Shown piece by piece: positions 43,789-53,177 of a stretch of 64,000 nucleotides of DNA (the stretch's first letter is position 1; every line of letters starts with the position of its first letter). The notes beneath the pieces are model-generated. The model made no database searches. It worked only from the letters and a program-made list of their open reading frames with translations, and had not been told where the DNA came from. This DNA comes from Rhizosphaericola mali (GTDB lineage: Bacteria > Bacteroidota > Bacteroidia > Chitinophagales > Chitinophagaceae). The translations under genes were made by a program, and so were the position numbers. The DNA lies in contig NZ_CP044016.1 in assembly GCF_004337365.2 (NCBI RefSeq), positions 496,001 through 560,000 on the forward strand, read 5' to 3'.

Positions 43789-44940
43789 TCAATTAAAAAT
43801 ACTCAATCTCCTTCCAGCTTCTTCTAATGTTGTATCTTGTTTACAAAAACAAAAACGTAAAATTTGGTTAGGCGCACCTCCATCATGGTAAAATGCACTT
43901 ACTGGAATCGTTGCGACTTTATATTGTGCGGTGATTTTCTTAGCAAGGTCAATTCCTGTTTCTTTTAAACCGCCTTGATATTCATAGCAATGAAAATAGC
44001 TTCCATGGCTTGTCAACGGTTTAAATGGTGCATTTTTTAAAGCATTTTGGAGAAAATCACGTTTAGCTTGCATCTTTTTACCCAATTCCAAATATGCCGC
44101 TTTATTATCTAAAAATCGGGCTAAGGCAACTTGTGTAGGGGTGAAACTACTGAAGCAATTAAACTGATGCACTTTTCGAAATTCCGCCATTAATTCGGGA
44201 GCGCTGATGGCGTATCCCAATTTCCAACCGGTACAATTGTAGGTTTTCCCAAAAGAGAAACATGCAAATCCACGTTTCAATAATTCGGGATATTTCAAAA
44301 TACTTTCATGTTGCAAATCATCAAAAATGAGATGTTCGTACACTTCGTCGCTGATAACGATAATATCCGTACCTTCCGTCACTGCTATTAATTCCTGAAT
44401 ATCTTGTTTGGATAAAACAGAACCTGTTGGATTTTGTGGAGAATTAATAATAATCGCTTTGGTACGATTCGTTATTTTACTTCTAACTTCCTGCCAATCG
44501 ATAGCATATTCAGGGGCTTGTAATTGAATATACACAGGTTTTGCGCCATTTAATTCGATGATTGGAACATAGCAATCATACGCTGGTTCAAATAAAATAA
44601 CTTCGTCGTCTTTTTGCAAAAAAGAAGTAAGTGCTGTGTAAATAGCATAAGTTCCGCCCGGAGTGATCGTAATCTGCGTGTCAGGATCTATATTGGAATG
44701 GTACAAATCTGCGACTTTTTGCGCTAATTTTTGTCGGATTAATGGAATTCCGTTAGAGTGTGCATATTGGTTATTGCCATCCAACATGGCTTGATTTACC
44801 AAACCAATAAGTTGCTTATCCATTGGATAATCTGGAAATCCCTGTCCCAAATTGATGGCATTTTCTTGTAATGCCAGTTGGCTCATTTCTGTAAAAATTG
44901 TTAAGCCAACGTTGGGCAATTTGGATAAGGGATAATACAT
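43789..44940 (-). CDS. PLP-dependent aminotransferase, methionine aminotransferase-like
   Basis: A 383-residue class I/II aminotransferase. NLGQGFPDYPMDKQL is near the N-terminus, NSPQNPTGSVLSKQDIQ contains the carboxylate-binding motif, VISDEVYEHLIFDD the PLP-hydroxyl Asp, and SFGKTYNCTGWKLGYAI the PLP Lys. The pattern is nearest to YbdL-type methionine aminotransferases, which act on methionine in methylthioadenosine recycling and on other hydrophobic amino acids. Monocistronic or with the gene upstream at 44995 (54-bp gap). Confidence 0.85.
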   Translation of the reverse strand: MYYPLSKLPNVGLTIFTEMSQLALQENAINLGQGFPDYPMDKQLIGLVNQAMLDGNNQYAHSNGIPLIRQKLAQKVADLYHSNIDPDTQITITPGGTYAIYTALTSFLQKDDEVILFEPAYDCYVPIIELNGAKPVYIQLQAPEYAIDWQEVRSKITNRTKAIIINSPQNPTGSVLSKQDIQELIAVTEGTDIIVISDEVYEHLIFDDLQHESILKYPELLKRGFACFSFGKTYNCTGWKLGYAISAPELMAEFRKVHQFNCFSSFTPTQVALARFLDNKAAYLELGKKMQAKRDFLQNALKNAPFKPLTSHGSYFHCYEYQGGLKETGIDLAKKITAQYKVATIPVSAFYHDGGAPNQILRFCFCKQDTTLEEAGRRLSIFN

Positions 44941-44994
44941 TTTAATACTCTATTGATTTGATAGGGTAAATGTAGGGCAAGCAATGGAAATGTC

Positions 44995-45798
44995 CTAATT
45001 ATTTTCTAAAGCCAAATCTGGTACTACTGAACTAATACATTCTTTTCCTTCATCCCAAAATAAAGCACGATTTTGAATGGTAAGTGGTTCTATCATTTTG
45101 TAAAAACTAGGTCTTTGCGCCAATTCTTGTAGTGCTTTTAGATGTCTTTCATGGTGCATATCTGTACCCAAAAGATCGATTAATTTAGCTTTTGCTAATT
45201 TTTCTACGGTCATTTGTACTGGTTTGCCATAATATCCCAAAAAGGAGAGAAGATTGCTTTGCATCAAACAACCTAAATCCTTCATTCTTTGGTATTTTTC
45301 AAAATTTCCATGATAGAAATTGTATCGCTCTGGATGCGCCAAGATGGGTTGAAATCCTTTGGCTTGCAATTCAAATATGACATTTTCTATATTGGAAGAT
45401 TCTGCCAAATAAGACATTTCAATCAAAATATATTTCTTGTCCTTTCCGAAAGTCAATAGCGGATAATTATTCCGAATTCTTTCTTCAAGTGACATATCGG
45501 TCATATATTCTGAGGCCGCATCAATCGGAAAATTGATCCCTTTGGATTTCAATTCATTGCGCACGTCTTGTAATCTTGGTAAAATGGTCCAAGGTGTATT
45601 TGGATGAACTTCAGCAAGCGTATGTGGCGTACAAATCAATTTTTCATATCCCAATTCTTGTAACTGTTCTATAAATCTCACTGTGTCATTGATATCTTGT
45701 AAGCCATCGTCAAGATTTGGCAATAAGTGAGAGTGCATATCCACTCCGATAAAAGATAGGTCTGCTTTTACTTTTTTAGGCTTAAAAAATGAAAACAT
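44995..45798 (-). CDS. CpsB/CapC-family PHP phosphatase
   Basis: A 267-residue PHP-fold protein. GVDMHSHLLPNLDDGLQDI, CTPHTLAEVHPN, PILAHPERYNFYHGN and GTDMHHERH supply the metal-binding His/Asp residues. It matches the CpsB/YwqE tyrosine-protein phosphatases that regulate capsule and exopolysaccharide kinases, but no polysaccharide genes are nearby, so the substrate is open. Cytoplasmic. Divergent from the DUF6600 gene. Confidence 0.82.
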   Translation of the reverse strand: MFSFFKPKKVKADLSFIGVDMHSHLLPNLDDGLQDINDTVRFIEQLQELGYEKLICTPHTLAEVHPNTPWTILPRLQDVRNELKSKGINFPIDAASEYMTDMSLEERIRNNYPLLTFGKDKKYILIEMSYLAESSNIENVIFELQAKGFQPILAHPERYNFYHGNFEKYQRMKDLGCLMQSNLLSFLGYYGKPVQMTVEKLAKAKLIDLLGTDMHHERHLKALQELAQRPSFYKMIEPLTIQNRALFWDEGKECISSVVPDLALENN

Positions 45799-45952
45799 AT
45801 CGCGAATATAATTTCTTTTTTTCGTATTAAATTTGTTGCTTTTTTTACTTGTGATAATATTTACCTAAAAAATATACCAATCTACCGCCATTGTAGATTT
45901 TTTTTATTCATATGGCATCAAACTTGAATTATACCAATTAAAATAACGAATT

Positions 45953-47506
45953 ATGAAAAAGATATTCAATAATAAAATAGGTTTTGCTGCTTTACTCATC
46001 GGAAGTGTAATTGCATTAGATAGTTGTTCTGTTTATTCTCAAAGTCCACAATATGGTGATTATGATGGTACTTATATCGATGGTGCCAATAATACACAAG
46101 GATACGCCGATGATGGATATTATGATGATGCCAATAATCCTGAGGTTAATTTCAATACATTTCAAAGCGCGTTGTCTCCTTATGGCACTTGGATGAATTA
46201 TGGCAATTATGGTCAGGTGTGGGTATGTAATGTACCTGGATTTCAACCATATTCCTCAGCAGGTTCTTGGGTAAATACCAATTATGGGTGGAGTTGGAAT
46301 AGTACCTATTCTTGGGGTTGGGCACCATTTCACTACGGTCGCTGGGGATTTGCATCTAATATCGGTTGGTACTGGGTGCCAGGTTACCAATGGGGGCCAG
46401 CTTGGGTAAATTGGGGTAATTCGGGAAGTTATTATGGTTGGGCTCCTATGGCTCCTGGTTATAATGTTGGCGTAAGTCTTACTATTGGTTCTATTCCTTC
46501 CAATTACTGGACATTCATGCCTGCTCGTTACATGGGTTATCAAAATATCAATAATTATTATGTCAATAATAGCCGTAATGTGACATTTATCAGAAATACG
46601 ACCATCATTAACAATTATAGCAACGTCAGAAATACGCGTTTTAATTCTGGTCCTAGAAATCAAGATGTAAGCCGTTTTACTGGTCGTTCAGTGCGAACTT
46701 TCAATGTCGTAGGTACACGTAATCAAAATAATAATGGACGAGTATCAAATGGTCAATTTAACGTGTATCGTCCAGGAAGGGATTTTTCAAATAATTCCAA
46801 TAATAATCGTGGAAATAATTCCAGTGCAGAAATAGGAAGAAATAATCCTGAATTTAACCGTGGAAATAACAATTCGAATAATAACAATAGTAGAGGTTTC
46901 AACAGAGGAAATTCAAATACGAATAATTCCAATAATAATTCGAATAATGGAAGTTTTAATAGTAGCAATGGAAACAATTCAAATAACAATAATTCGAATA
47001 ATAATGTAAATAATCGTGGTGGTTTTAATAGGGGAGATAATAACTCAACTCCATCTGGAAATAATAACCCAAACAATAATAATACGAATAATGGAGGTAG
47101 TTTTAATCGAGGAAATAATAACAACAATACTCCTGCCGTGAATAATACACCGCCAACAAATACCAATAATTCGAATAATGCTGCACCGAATAGAACATTT
47201 AATCGTCCAAATAATAACAATTCAAATAGCAATAGTAATGTTCCCGCAAATAACAATTCAAGGAATCGCTCTTTTGGAAATTGGAATGGAAATAGATCGA
47301 CCAATAGCGCGCCTGCCGCACAATCACAACCTCGTACACAACCAATGCAACAACAACGTTCTCAGCCTGTACAACAACAGAGAAGTGTAAACCCTCCAGT
47401 GCAAAGATCTGCACCGGCAAGGACTTTTTCTACTCCATCAAATAATTCAAGACCACAAAGAGCCGCAACGAATAATAATCAAAATAATTCGAGAAACAGA
47501 AGATAA
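45953..47506 (+). CDS. DUF6600 (YXWGXW-like) protein with long Asn-rich tail
   Basis: A 517-residue secreted protein. After a signal sequence (with Cys25 in ALDSC, a poor lipobox) comes a Trp/Tyr/Gly-rich region of about 100-200 (SPYGTWMNYGNYGQVW, WAPFHYGRWGF, GWYWVPGYQWGPAWVNWG, GWAPMAPG), the pattern of DUF6600. From about residue 225 to the end it is almost pure Asn with Gly, Arg, Ser and Pro, made of AAT/AAC codon runs. The protein is probably extracytoplasmic. Followed by a strong terminator. Function unknown. Confidence 0.8.
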   Translation: MKKIFNNKIGFAALLIGSVIALDSCSVYSQSPQYGDYDGTYIDGANNTQGYADDGYYDDANNPEVNFNTFQSALSPYGTWMNYGNYGQVWVCNVPGFQPYSSAGSWVNTNYGWSWNSTYSWGWAPFHYGRWGFASNIGWYWVPGYQWGPAWVNWGNSGSYYGWAPMAPGYNVGVSLTIGSIPSNYWTFMPARYMGYQNINNYYVNNSRNVTFIRNTTIINNYSNVRNTRFNSGPRNQDVSRFTGRSVRTFNVVGTRNQNNNGRVSNGQFNVYRPGRDFSNNSNNNRGNNSSAEIGRNNPEFNRGNNNSNNNNSRGFNRGNSNTNNSNNNSNNGSFNSSNGNNSNNNNSNNNVNNRGGFNRGDNNSTPSGNNNPNNNNTNNGGSFNRGNNNNNTPAVNNTPPTNTNNSNNAAPNRTFNRPNNNNSNSNSNVPANNNSRNRSFGNWNGNRSTNSAPAAQSQPRTQPMQQQRSQPVQQQRSVNPPVQRSAPARTFSTPSNNSRPQRAATNNNQNNSRNRR

Positions 47507-47529
47507 CTAGTGAATGTTTTGGATAAAAT

Positions 47530-47563
47530 AAAAAGACCATTCGAATTTTCGAATGGTCTTTTT
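47530..47563. terminator. Bidirectional terminator
   Basis: AAAAAGACCATTCGA-4-TCGAATGGTCTTTTT: a 15-bp stem between the converging DUF6600 and permease genes. Confidence 0.9.
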
Positions 47564-47581
47564 GATATATTTCAAATATGA

Positions 47582-49240
47582 TTAAGCTTCCTTATTTGCT
47601 TTTAATAAATTTATGGAATAGAAAATCAAATGGAAAACTAAAACTACACCTGATAAAATCATTATTCCTTTATCTCCGTCTGCATCGTCGTTGGTTACAT
47701 GATGCGCAATAGCTAACCCTAATAATCCTAGGGAAACAAATAAACCAACAATACTCGTTATTCTCAACGCTTTTTTACGATCAGCTGCAGTGTCGTTCAC
47801 AGCTAAATGGCTTTTTCTTATACCTCTTACAAGATATACATCAAAACCAATCATCATCCAAATAACTAAGCGAATCCATGTATCTAATGGTAATAATGCC
47901 ATCATTGCAAAACATACCACAATACCTAAAATCGGAACTAATGGAACCATCGGAGTTTGAAATGCCTTAGGTGCGTTAGGATTCGTCTTTCTTAAGACAA
48001 TAATGCCTGCACAAACTAAAATAAAGGCAAATAAAGTTCCGATACTTGTCATTTCACCAACAATTCTTCCAGGGATGAAAGCTGCAAATAAGCTTACAAA
48101 CAATAAAAAGAAAAAGTTAGAACGCGTTGGTGTTTTGAATTTTGGATGTAATTTGGAAAATACAGAAGGTAAAAGTCCATCTTTACTCATAGAGTAGAAT
48201 ACACGACTTTGTCCTAAAAGCATTACCAATATGACAGAAGAATAACCTAACAAAATAGCAATAATAATTACTCTATTTAGCCAAGGATATGCAGGTACAA
48301 TCACGCCATCAGCTCCTGGAGTCCCCATGTGATTAATGGCCGTAGCTACAGGCGCCAATTCATTACCAGCTTCTCCGAATAGTTTATATGGAGCGACACC
48401 TGTCATGACATACGCAAATAATATGTACAATATCGTACATGCAACCAAAGAACCAAGGATGCCAATTGGCATCGCTTTTTTCGGATTTTTAGTCTCTTGC
48501 GCGGCCGTTGATACGGCATCAAAACCTACGTAAGCAAAGAATACTACACCTGCTGCGCGTAAGATCCCAGACCAACCAAATTTACCAGGACCTTCATTTT
48601 TGGGTATGAATGGATGTAAATTTTCGGGACGTACATATTTAATACCTATAGCAATGAAAATCAATACAATGGCAACTTTTAAAACGACGATGATATTGTT
48701 CAACTTTGCAGATTCTCCCGTTCCTCTCATCAATACAAGTGACATGATTGTCACGATGAAAATTGCTGGTAAATTAATGATGCCTCCATCAAAAGGCGTT
48801 TTCATTAAGGATTCTGGCAGTGATACGCCAAATGACTCGAAAAACTTACTCAAATATCCTGACCAGCTTGACGCAACGGTTGCTGCTCCAACTGCATATT
48901 CCAATACTAAATCCCAACCGATAATCCATGCAATAAATTCTCCCATGGTAGCATAACTATACGTGTATGCGCTACCCGCAACAGGAATCATAGAAGAAAA
49001 TTCTGCGTAACAAAGACCCGCAAATGTACAACCAATCGCAGCTACAACAAATGATATCATGATGGCAGGGCCTGCATAATTTGCTGCAGCCATACCCGTA
49101 ATAGAAAACAATCCAGCTCCAATGATCGCCCCAATTCCCAAAGCAACAAGAGCACCTGCACTTAAGGTTTTCTTCATCCCTTGCGTGTCGGCGGACTCTG
49201 CCAATAAGCCTTCTATAGATTTCTTAGAAAATAAAGCCAT
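47582..49240 (-). CDS. APC-family amino acid permease (CAT/YfnA-like)
   Basis: A 552-residue inner membrane protein with 12 or more helices. ALGIGAIIGAGLFSITGMAAA (the GAGLF substrate motif), GRVFYSMSKDGLLPSVF-like loop and YVGFDAVSTAAQETKNPKKAMP are typical of the cationic amino acid transporter branch of the APC superfamily. The second APC protein in the window, but longer than that at 5675-7087 and of a different subgroup. Specificity unknown. Confidence 0.88.
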   Translation of the reverse strand: MALFSKKSIEGLLAESADTQGMKKTLSAGALVALGIGAIIGAGLFSITGMAAANYAGPAIMISFVVAAIGCTFAGLCYAEFSSMIPVAGSAYTYSYATMGEFIAWIIGWDLVLEYAVGAATVASSWSGYLSKFFESFGVSLPESLMKTPFDGGIINLPAIFIVTIMSLVLMRGTGESAKLNNIIVVLKVAIVLIFIAIGIKYVRPENLHPFIPKNEGPGKFGWSGILRAAGVVFFAYVGFDAVSTAAQETKNPKKAMPIGILGSLVACTILYILFAYVMTGVAPYKLFGEAGNELAPVATAINHMGTPGADGVIVPAYPWLNRVIIIAILLGYSSVILVMLLGQSRVFYSMSKDGLLPSVFSKLHPKFKTPTRSNFFFLLFVSLFAAFIPGRIVGEMTSIGTLFAFILVCAGIIVLRKTNPNAPKAFQTPMVPLVPILGIVVCFAMMALLPLDTWIRLVIWMMIGFDVYLVRGIRKSHLAVNDTAADRKKALRITSIVGLFVSLGLLGLAIAHHVTNDDADGDKGIMILSGVVLVFHLIFYSINLLKANKEA

Positions 49241-49362
49241 TATTAATTAGTTTTTTAAAAAATTTGCGTGAAAGATAGTCAATTTGCATAAATATAGATA
49301 AAAAAAGGAAGAAATGTTCAAATAGTAAAAAACTATTATATGACTTTTCTTCCTTTAATTTG

Positions 49363-50466
49363 TTATACGTTGAATCTAAAATTCATAATATCGCCGTCTT
49401 GTACGACGTATTCTTTTCCTTCCACATTTAGTTTTCCATTTTCCTTACAGGCAGCTTCGGATTTATATTTGATAAAGTCTTCATACTTAATGACTTCCGC
49501 CCTGATAAAGCCTTTTTCAAAATCTGTATGGATCACGCCGGCAGCTTGTGGAGCTAAAAATCCTTTGGTAATGGTCCAAGCACGTACTTCTTTTTCACCT
49601 ACGGTAAAATAAGTACTCAAATGCAACAAATTGTAAGTTGCTTGTATCAATCTTGCAACACCACTCTGTGTCAATCCCAAATCTTCCAAGAAAACTTGAC
49701 GATCTTCGAAGCTATCCATAACTGCAATTTCACTTTCGATCTGTGCGCTTACAAATAAGATCTCCGCTTTTTCATCTTTGACATTTTCTTTAACTGCTTC
49801 CGTATGTTTATTACCAGAAACGACAGATTTCTCGTCTACATTACAAACGTAGATAACTGGTTTGATCGTTAAAAGTGCCAAGTCATTCAAATGTTTTTGT
49901 TTGTCTTCAACAGAAACTTCAAACGAACGTGCATTTTTACCAGATTCCAAATGCGCTTTCATTGCTTTTAGAATTTCTACGCCTCTGATCGCTTCTTTAT
50001 CGCCGCTTGATTTCGCTGCTTTTTCAGATTTGGCTAATTTTTTATCAACCGAATCCAAATCTTTCAATTGTAATTCGGTATCGATAACTTCTTTATCCGA
50101 AACAGGATTTACAACGCCATCTACGTGAATGACATTATCATCATCAAAACAACGCAATACGTGAATGATCGCATCAGTATTTCTGATATTTCCCAAAAAT
50201 TGATTACCCAAACCTTCACCTTTGCTTGCACCTTTTACAAGACCAGCAATATCTACGATCTCTACCGTTGTAGGAATAACTTTTTGTGGATGCACCAAAT
50301 CTTCCAAAGCAATTAGACGCTCATCAGGTACGGTGATTACTCCGACATTGGGCTCAATTGTACAGAATGGAAAATTGGCAGCTTGCGCTTTTGCACTACT
50401 TAATGCATTAAATAACGTGGATTTGCCTACGTTGGGCAATCCGACAATACCAGCTTGTAAAGCCAT
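49363..50466 (-). CDS. ychF: Redox-regulated ribosome-associated ATPase YchF
   Basis: A 367-residue Obg-family P-loop NTPase: GLPNVGKSTLFNALSSAKA (G1), VEIVDIAGLVKGASKGEGLGNQFL (G3), a coiled-coil insert (about 130-190) and the C-terminal TGS domain ending in YVVQDGDIMNFRFNV. YchF binds ATP rather than GTP and the ribosome, and negatively regulates oxidative stress responses (family knowledge). Length exact for the family. It is the last gene read from its promoter; no operon partner. Confidence 0.95.
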   Translation of the reverse strand: MALQAGIVGLPNVGKSTLFNALSSAKAQAANFPFCTIEPNVGVITVPDERLIALEDLVHPQKVIPTTVEIVDIAGLVKGASKGEGLGNQFLGNIRNTDAIIHVLRCFDDDNVIHVDGVVNPVSDKEVIDTELQLKDLDSVDKKLAKSEKAAKSSGDKEAIRGVEILKAMKAHLESGKNARSFEVSVEDKQKHLNDLALLTIKPVIYVCNVDEKSVVSGNKHTEAVKENVKDEKAEILFVSAQIESEIAVMDSFEDRQVFLEDLGLTQSGVARLIQATYNLLHLSTYFTVGEKEVRAWTITKGFLAPQAAGVIHTDFEKGFIRAEVIKYEDFIKYKSEAACKENGKLNVEGKEYVVQDGDIMNFRFNV

Positions 50467-50674
50467 GAAATATGTATTTTAATCTCTTTTAAACGAATTA
50501 TTCGTCGTGAACAATTGGCGCAAATGTAATATTAAAATCTGTGAGTTAAAACAGTGTTTGTTAATTCATAATTGGCTGCATTTTCATAAGCACTTTTTAT
50601 TTCTCAAAATAGAACGGCGTCGTTTAAAATCCACAAATTCATGTTTTATTGTCGTAGCTAGAAACATTAAATAT

Positions 50675-50806
50675 TTACTTTACCTCTAACAACTGTAATG
50701 AATGTGGTGTTTTGGGTAAACTATTAGTAAAGGAAAACCAATTAAGAAAATAAAATAAGCACGCAATGGCTAGAATAGAGACGAAAATATATGTGACTTT
50801 TTTCAT
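50675..50806 (-). CDS. Possible small membrane peptide (43 residues)
   Basis: ATG at 50806 to TAA at 50675-50677, starting MKKVTYIFVSILAIACLFYF and continuing with a hydrophobic helix and a polar tail (NSLPKTPHSLQLLEVK). A single signal-like or TM helix is plausible; a conserved family is not recognised. A near -7 box TATCTTTA lies about 15 bp upstream, so it is possibly real but unconfirmed. Confidence 0.4.
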   Translation of the reverse strand: MKKVTYIFVSILAIACLFYFLNWFSFTNSLPKTPHSLQLLEVK

Positions 50807-50838
50807 TTGGTTTATTTTTATTAAAGATAAGCAATCCT

Positions 50839-50892
50839 TATTTAATATTTGAAGTCAAAGACAGGACGTGCTTTTCCTTCAAATATTAAATA
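50839..50892. repeat. Perfect 16-bp inverted repeat with 22-nt spacer
   Basis: TATTTAATATTTGAAG (50839-50854) and CTTCAAATATTAAATA (50877-50892) are exact complements. Inner AAAG/CTTT could extend the stem. It lies upstream of both the small peptide and the LTA-synthase-like gene. There is no T-run, so a regulatory or mobile-element remnant is more likely than a terminator. Confidence 0.8.
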
Positions 50893-50976
50893 CTTGCTAA
50901 ATTGTAGATATTTGCATCAAAGATGCAGAAACTACTTACTTTTGGCGTCGCAAAAAAGAACGCATATTTTTAAATA

Positions 50977-52962
50977 ATGAAAAATAGAAAAGTTTCCTTT
51001 CTCGTACAATGGCTTTTATTGGTAGATATTAGCATATTGATATTGATGACATTATTACGCGTCATCTTTGTCAATGTATTTTCAGCTCCATCAACATTTG
51101 CCAATTATCCCAAATTTTCGACTTTTTTTCTTGGGGCTAGATTTGATTGCCGGGATATTGCAATTATAAGTACGTTGGTATTTTTATTGGCATTATTCAC
51201 GCCTTTAAATCCATTTAAAAAAGCATTGGGAAGGAAGATTTCCTTTACTATTTGGATATTGGCGGCAATCCTATTTTCACTTTTCTATATTGTAGATTTT
51301 GCCAATTATTCTTATTTGCAAGAGCGATTAAATGCTGATTTGTTGACTTTGATGGAAAATTCCAAGGATGCCGCTGGCATGGTTTGGCAAACCTATCCAG
51401 TGATTTGGTTATTGATTCTTTGGATTGTCGGCGTGGTTTTGATATATGGAATTGCGAAATTTTGGTTCAAAAAAGTAGCGAAAGGAATTGATTTTCCTGT
51501 TGCTAAGAAAAATAGAATTATTAGCGGTATCGCTTTTTTCCTAGTGATAGCTTTTTTCATATTTGGTCGATTGGGACAATATCCTTTGCGTTGGAGTGAT
51601 GCATTTACTTTTGGAAATGATTACGCAGCCAAAGTCTCTTTGAATCCTTTTCAATCCTTTTTTAGTTCGTTGAAATATCGCAAAGAACATTTGAATATTG
51701 CAGATGTGCGTAAAGCCTATCCTGCGATGGTGAATTATTTGAATATTGAGCATCCGGACTCTAACAGCTTAAATTATACAAGAGTTGCCAATGCGGATAC
51801 GGCGAACAAGCCCAATGTTGTTGTTGTTATTTGCGAATCTTTTTCTTTTTACAAAAGTTCTATGTCTGGTAACAAATTAGATCCAACGCCATATTTTAAT
51901 CAGATGTGCAAAAACGGTATTTTATTCGATCGTTGTTTCACGCCTTCTTATGGTACAGCACGAGGAGTGTGGGCTGTGTTTACAGGCATTCCTGATGTAG
52001 ATTTGCAAAATACTTCTAGCCGCAATCCAAAGGCGGTGAACCAGCATTCGATCATGAATGATTTTAAAGGTTATGATAAAATGTATTTCATCGGAGGTAG
52101 TTTGAGTTGGGCAAATATTCGTGGTGTACTTACTAACAATGTGAGCGATCTGCATACATTCGAACAAGATGATTATGATGCACCAAAGATTGATGTTTGG
52201 GGCGTTTCGGATAAAAATGTTTTCCTAAAAGCCAATCAAGTTTTTGCACAACAGAAAAAGCCTTTTATGGCAATTATCCAAACTTCTGATAACCATCGTC
52301 CTTATACAATTCCGGATGAGGATAAAAATACTTTTAAAGTAAAAAATGCTTCGGATAAAGAATTGCATGAAAATGGATTTGACAATAATCCTGAGTATAA
52401 TGCATTCAGATACACAGATTTTTGTTACGAAACGTTTATCGAAGCGGCGAAAAAAGAGCCTTATTTTAAAAATACAATTTTCGTATTTGTAGGTGATCAT
52501 GGTATTCGTGGTGATGCCAACACGATGTATCCAAATGCTTGGACGGAAGAATTAACTTCTGAACATGTGCCTTTGTTATTCTATTCTCCAGGGCATATCC
52601 AACCACAAGTCATTCATCATATAGCATCTCAAGTAGATTTATTGCCAACAGCAGCGGGTTTGGCTAAAATCAATTATACTAATACAACACTTGGTCACGA
52701 TTTACTGAGTCCTTATTGGATGGAAAATTCGGATAAATATGGCGCATTGATTTACGATTATGTTTCCAAATCAATTGGTGTTGTCAAGGATTCCGTCTAT
52801 TATAGTTTTGGGATACAAGGTGATTTACCTGAAAAAGCAGTTTCAATTGAAAATAACCAACCAATCAATTTAGACGCAAATAAAAAAGCATATTATCATA
52901 ATTTGACTAATTCGTTATACACTACTTCTTCCTATATGTTGACGCACAATAAAGTGAAGTAG
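50977..52962 (+). CDS. LTA-synthase-family sulfatase (membrane phosphoglycerol-transferase-like)
   Basis: A 661-residue protein with five N-terminal membrane helices (to about residue 200) and a periplasmic alkaline-phosphatase-fold domain. VVVICESFSFYKS (E287), SYGTARG (nucleophile T327) and FVGDHGIRGD (D507, H508) align with the metal and Thr residues of LtaS. In Gram-negative bacteria such proteins (OpgB, EptA-like relatives) transfer phosphate headgroups to lipids or glycans; the role here is unknown. Single gene. Confidence 0.85.
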   Translation: MKNRKVSFLVQWLLLVDISILILMTLLRVIFVNVFSAPSTFANYPKFSTFFLGARFDCRDIAIISTLVFLLALFTPLNPFKKALGRKISFTIWILAAILFSLFYIVDFANYSYLQERLNADLLTLMENSKDAAGMVWQTYPVIWLLILWIVGVVLIYGIAKFWFKKVAKGIDFPVAKKNRIISGIAFFLVIAFFIFGRLGQYPLRWSDAFTFGNDYAAKVSLNPFQSFFSSLKYRKEHLNIADVRKAYPAMVNYLNIEHPDSNSLNYTRVANADTANKPNVVVVICESFSFYKSSMSGNKLDPTPYFNQMCKNGILFDRCFTPSYGTARGVWAVFTGIPDVDLQNTSSRNPKAVNQHSIMNDFKGYDKMYFIGGSLSWANIRGVLTNNVSDLHTFEQDDYDAPKIDVWGVSDKNVFLKANQVFAQQKKPFMAIIQTSDNHRPYTIPDEDKNTFKVKNASDKELHENGFDNNPEYNAFRYTDFCYETFIEAAKKEPYFKNTIFVFVGDHGIRGDANTMYPNAWTEELTSEHVPLLFYSPGHIQPQVIHHIASQVDLLPTAAGLAKINYTNTTLGHDLLSPYWMENSDKYGALIYDYVSKSIGVVKDSVYYSFGIQGDLPEKAVSIENNQPINLDANKKAYYHNLTNSLYTTSSYMLTHNKVK

Positions 52963-53088
52963 AAATGAAATTTGATTTCATTTGTCCAGTTATATTATTA
53001 CAAATAAATCTAAGATTTTAGTTAATTCGTCGTCCAGATAATTGCGTTAATTGCTTTGTTACTTCGCAGTCAGTCGATTTGATCTTTT

Positions 53089-53118
53089 GGTTACTTTTCA
53101 TTCAAGGGAAAAGTAACC
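53089..53118. repeat. Intergenic hairpin repeat (GGTTACTTTTC / GAAAAGTAACC)
   Basis: An 11-bp perfect stem with an 8-nt loop between the LTA-synthase-like gene and ypdA. The GTTACTTTT...AAAAGTAAC core resembles dispersed repeats seen between genes in Bacteroidota, and a related string (CTTTTTGATAAAAAGTAAC) recurs at 54317-54337. It may be a terminator too. Confidence 0.6.
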
Positions 53119-53161
53119 TATATCTTTTAAAATTACTTTTTAGTAAAAATCCTGCATCAAG

Positions 53162-53169
53162 TATCTTTG
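53162..53169 (+). promoter_or_regulatory. -7 box (TATCTTTG) for ypdA
   Basis: TATCTTTG only 8 bp before the ATG at 53178. The earlier frame start at 53079 lies upstream of the box and is therefore rejected. Confidence 0.5.
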
Positions 53170-53177
53170 CAAGTATT

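Larger units (their letters stand above)
50467..50976. other. Intergenic region between ychF and the LTA-synthase-like gene (510 bp)
   Basis: It holds a possible 43-residue membrane peptide gene on the minus strand (50675-50806) and a perfect 16-bp inverted repeat (50839-50892). The stretch 50467-50674 carries the ychF promoter region and nothing else that I can recognise. No tRNA or known RNA was seen. Confidence 0.6.

Noticed and set aside
46016-47420. Long frames on the opposite strand of the DUF6600 gene rich in Leu and Phe or Ile and Thr
   Set aside because: They are complements of Asn-rich and Trp-rich codon runs, with no start or terminator context.
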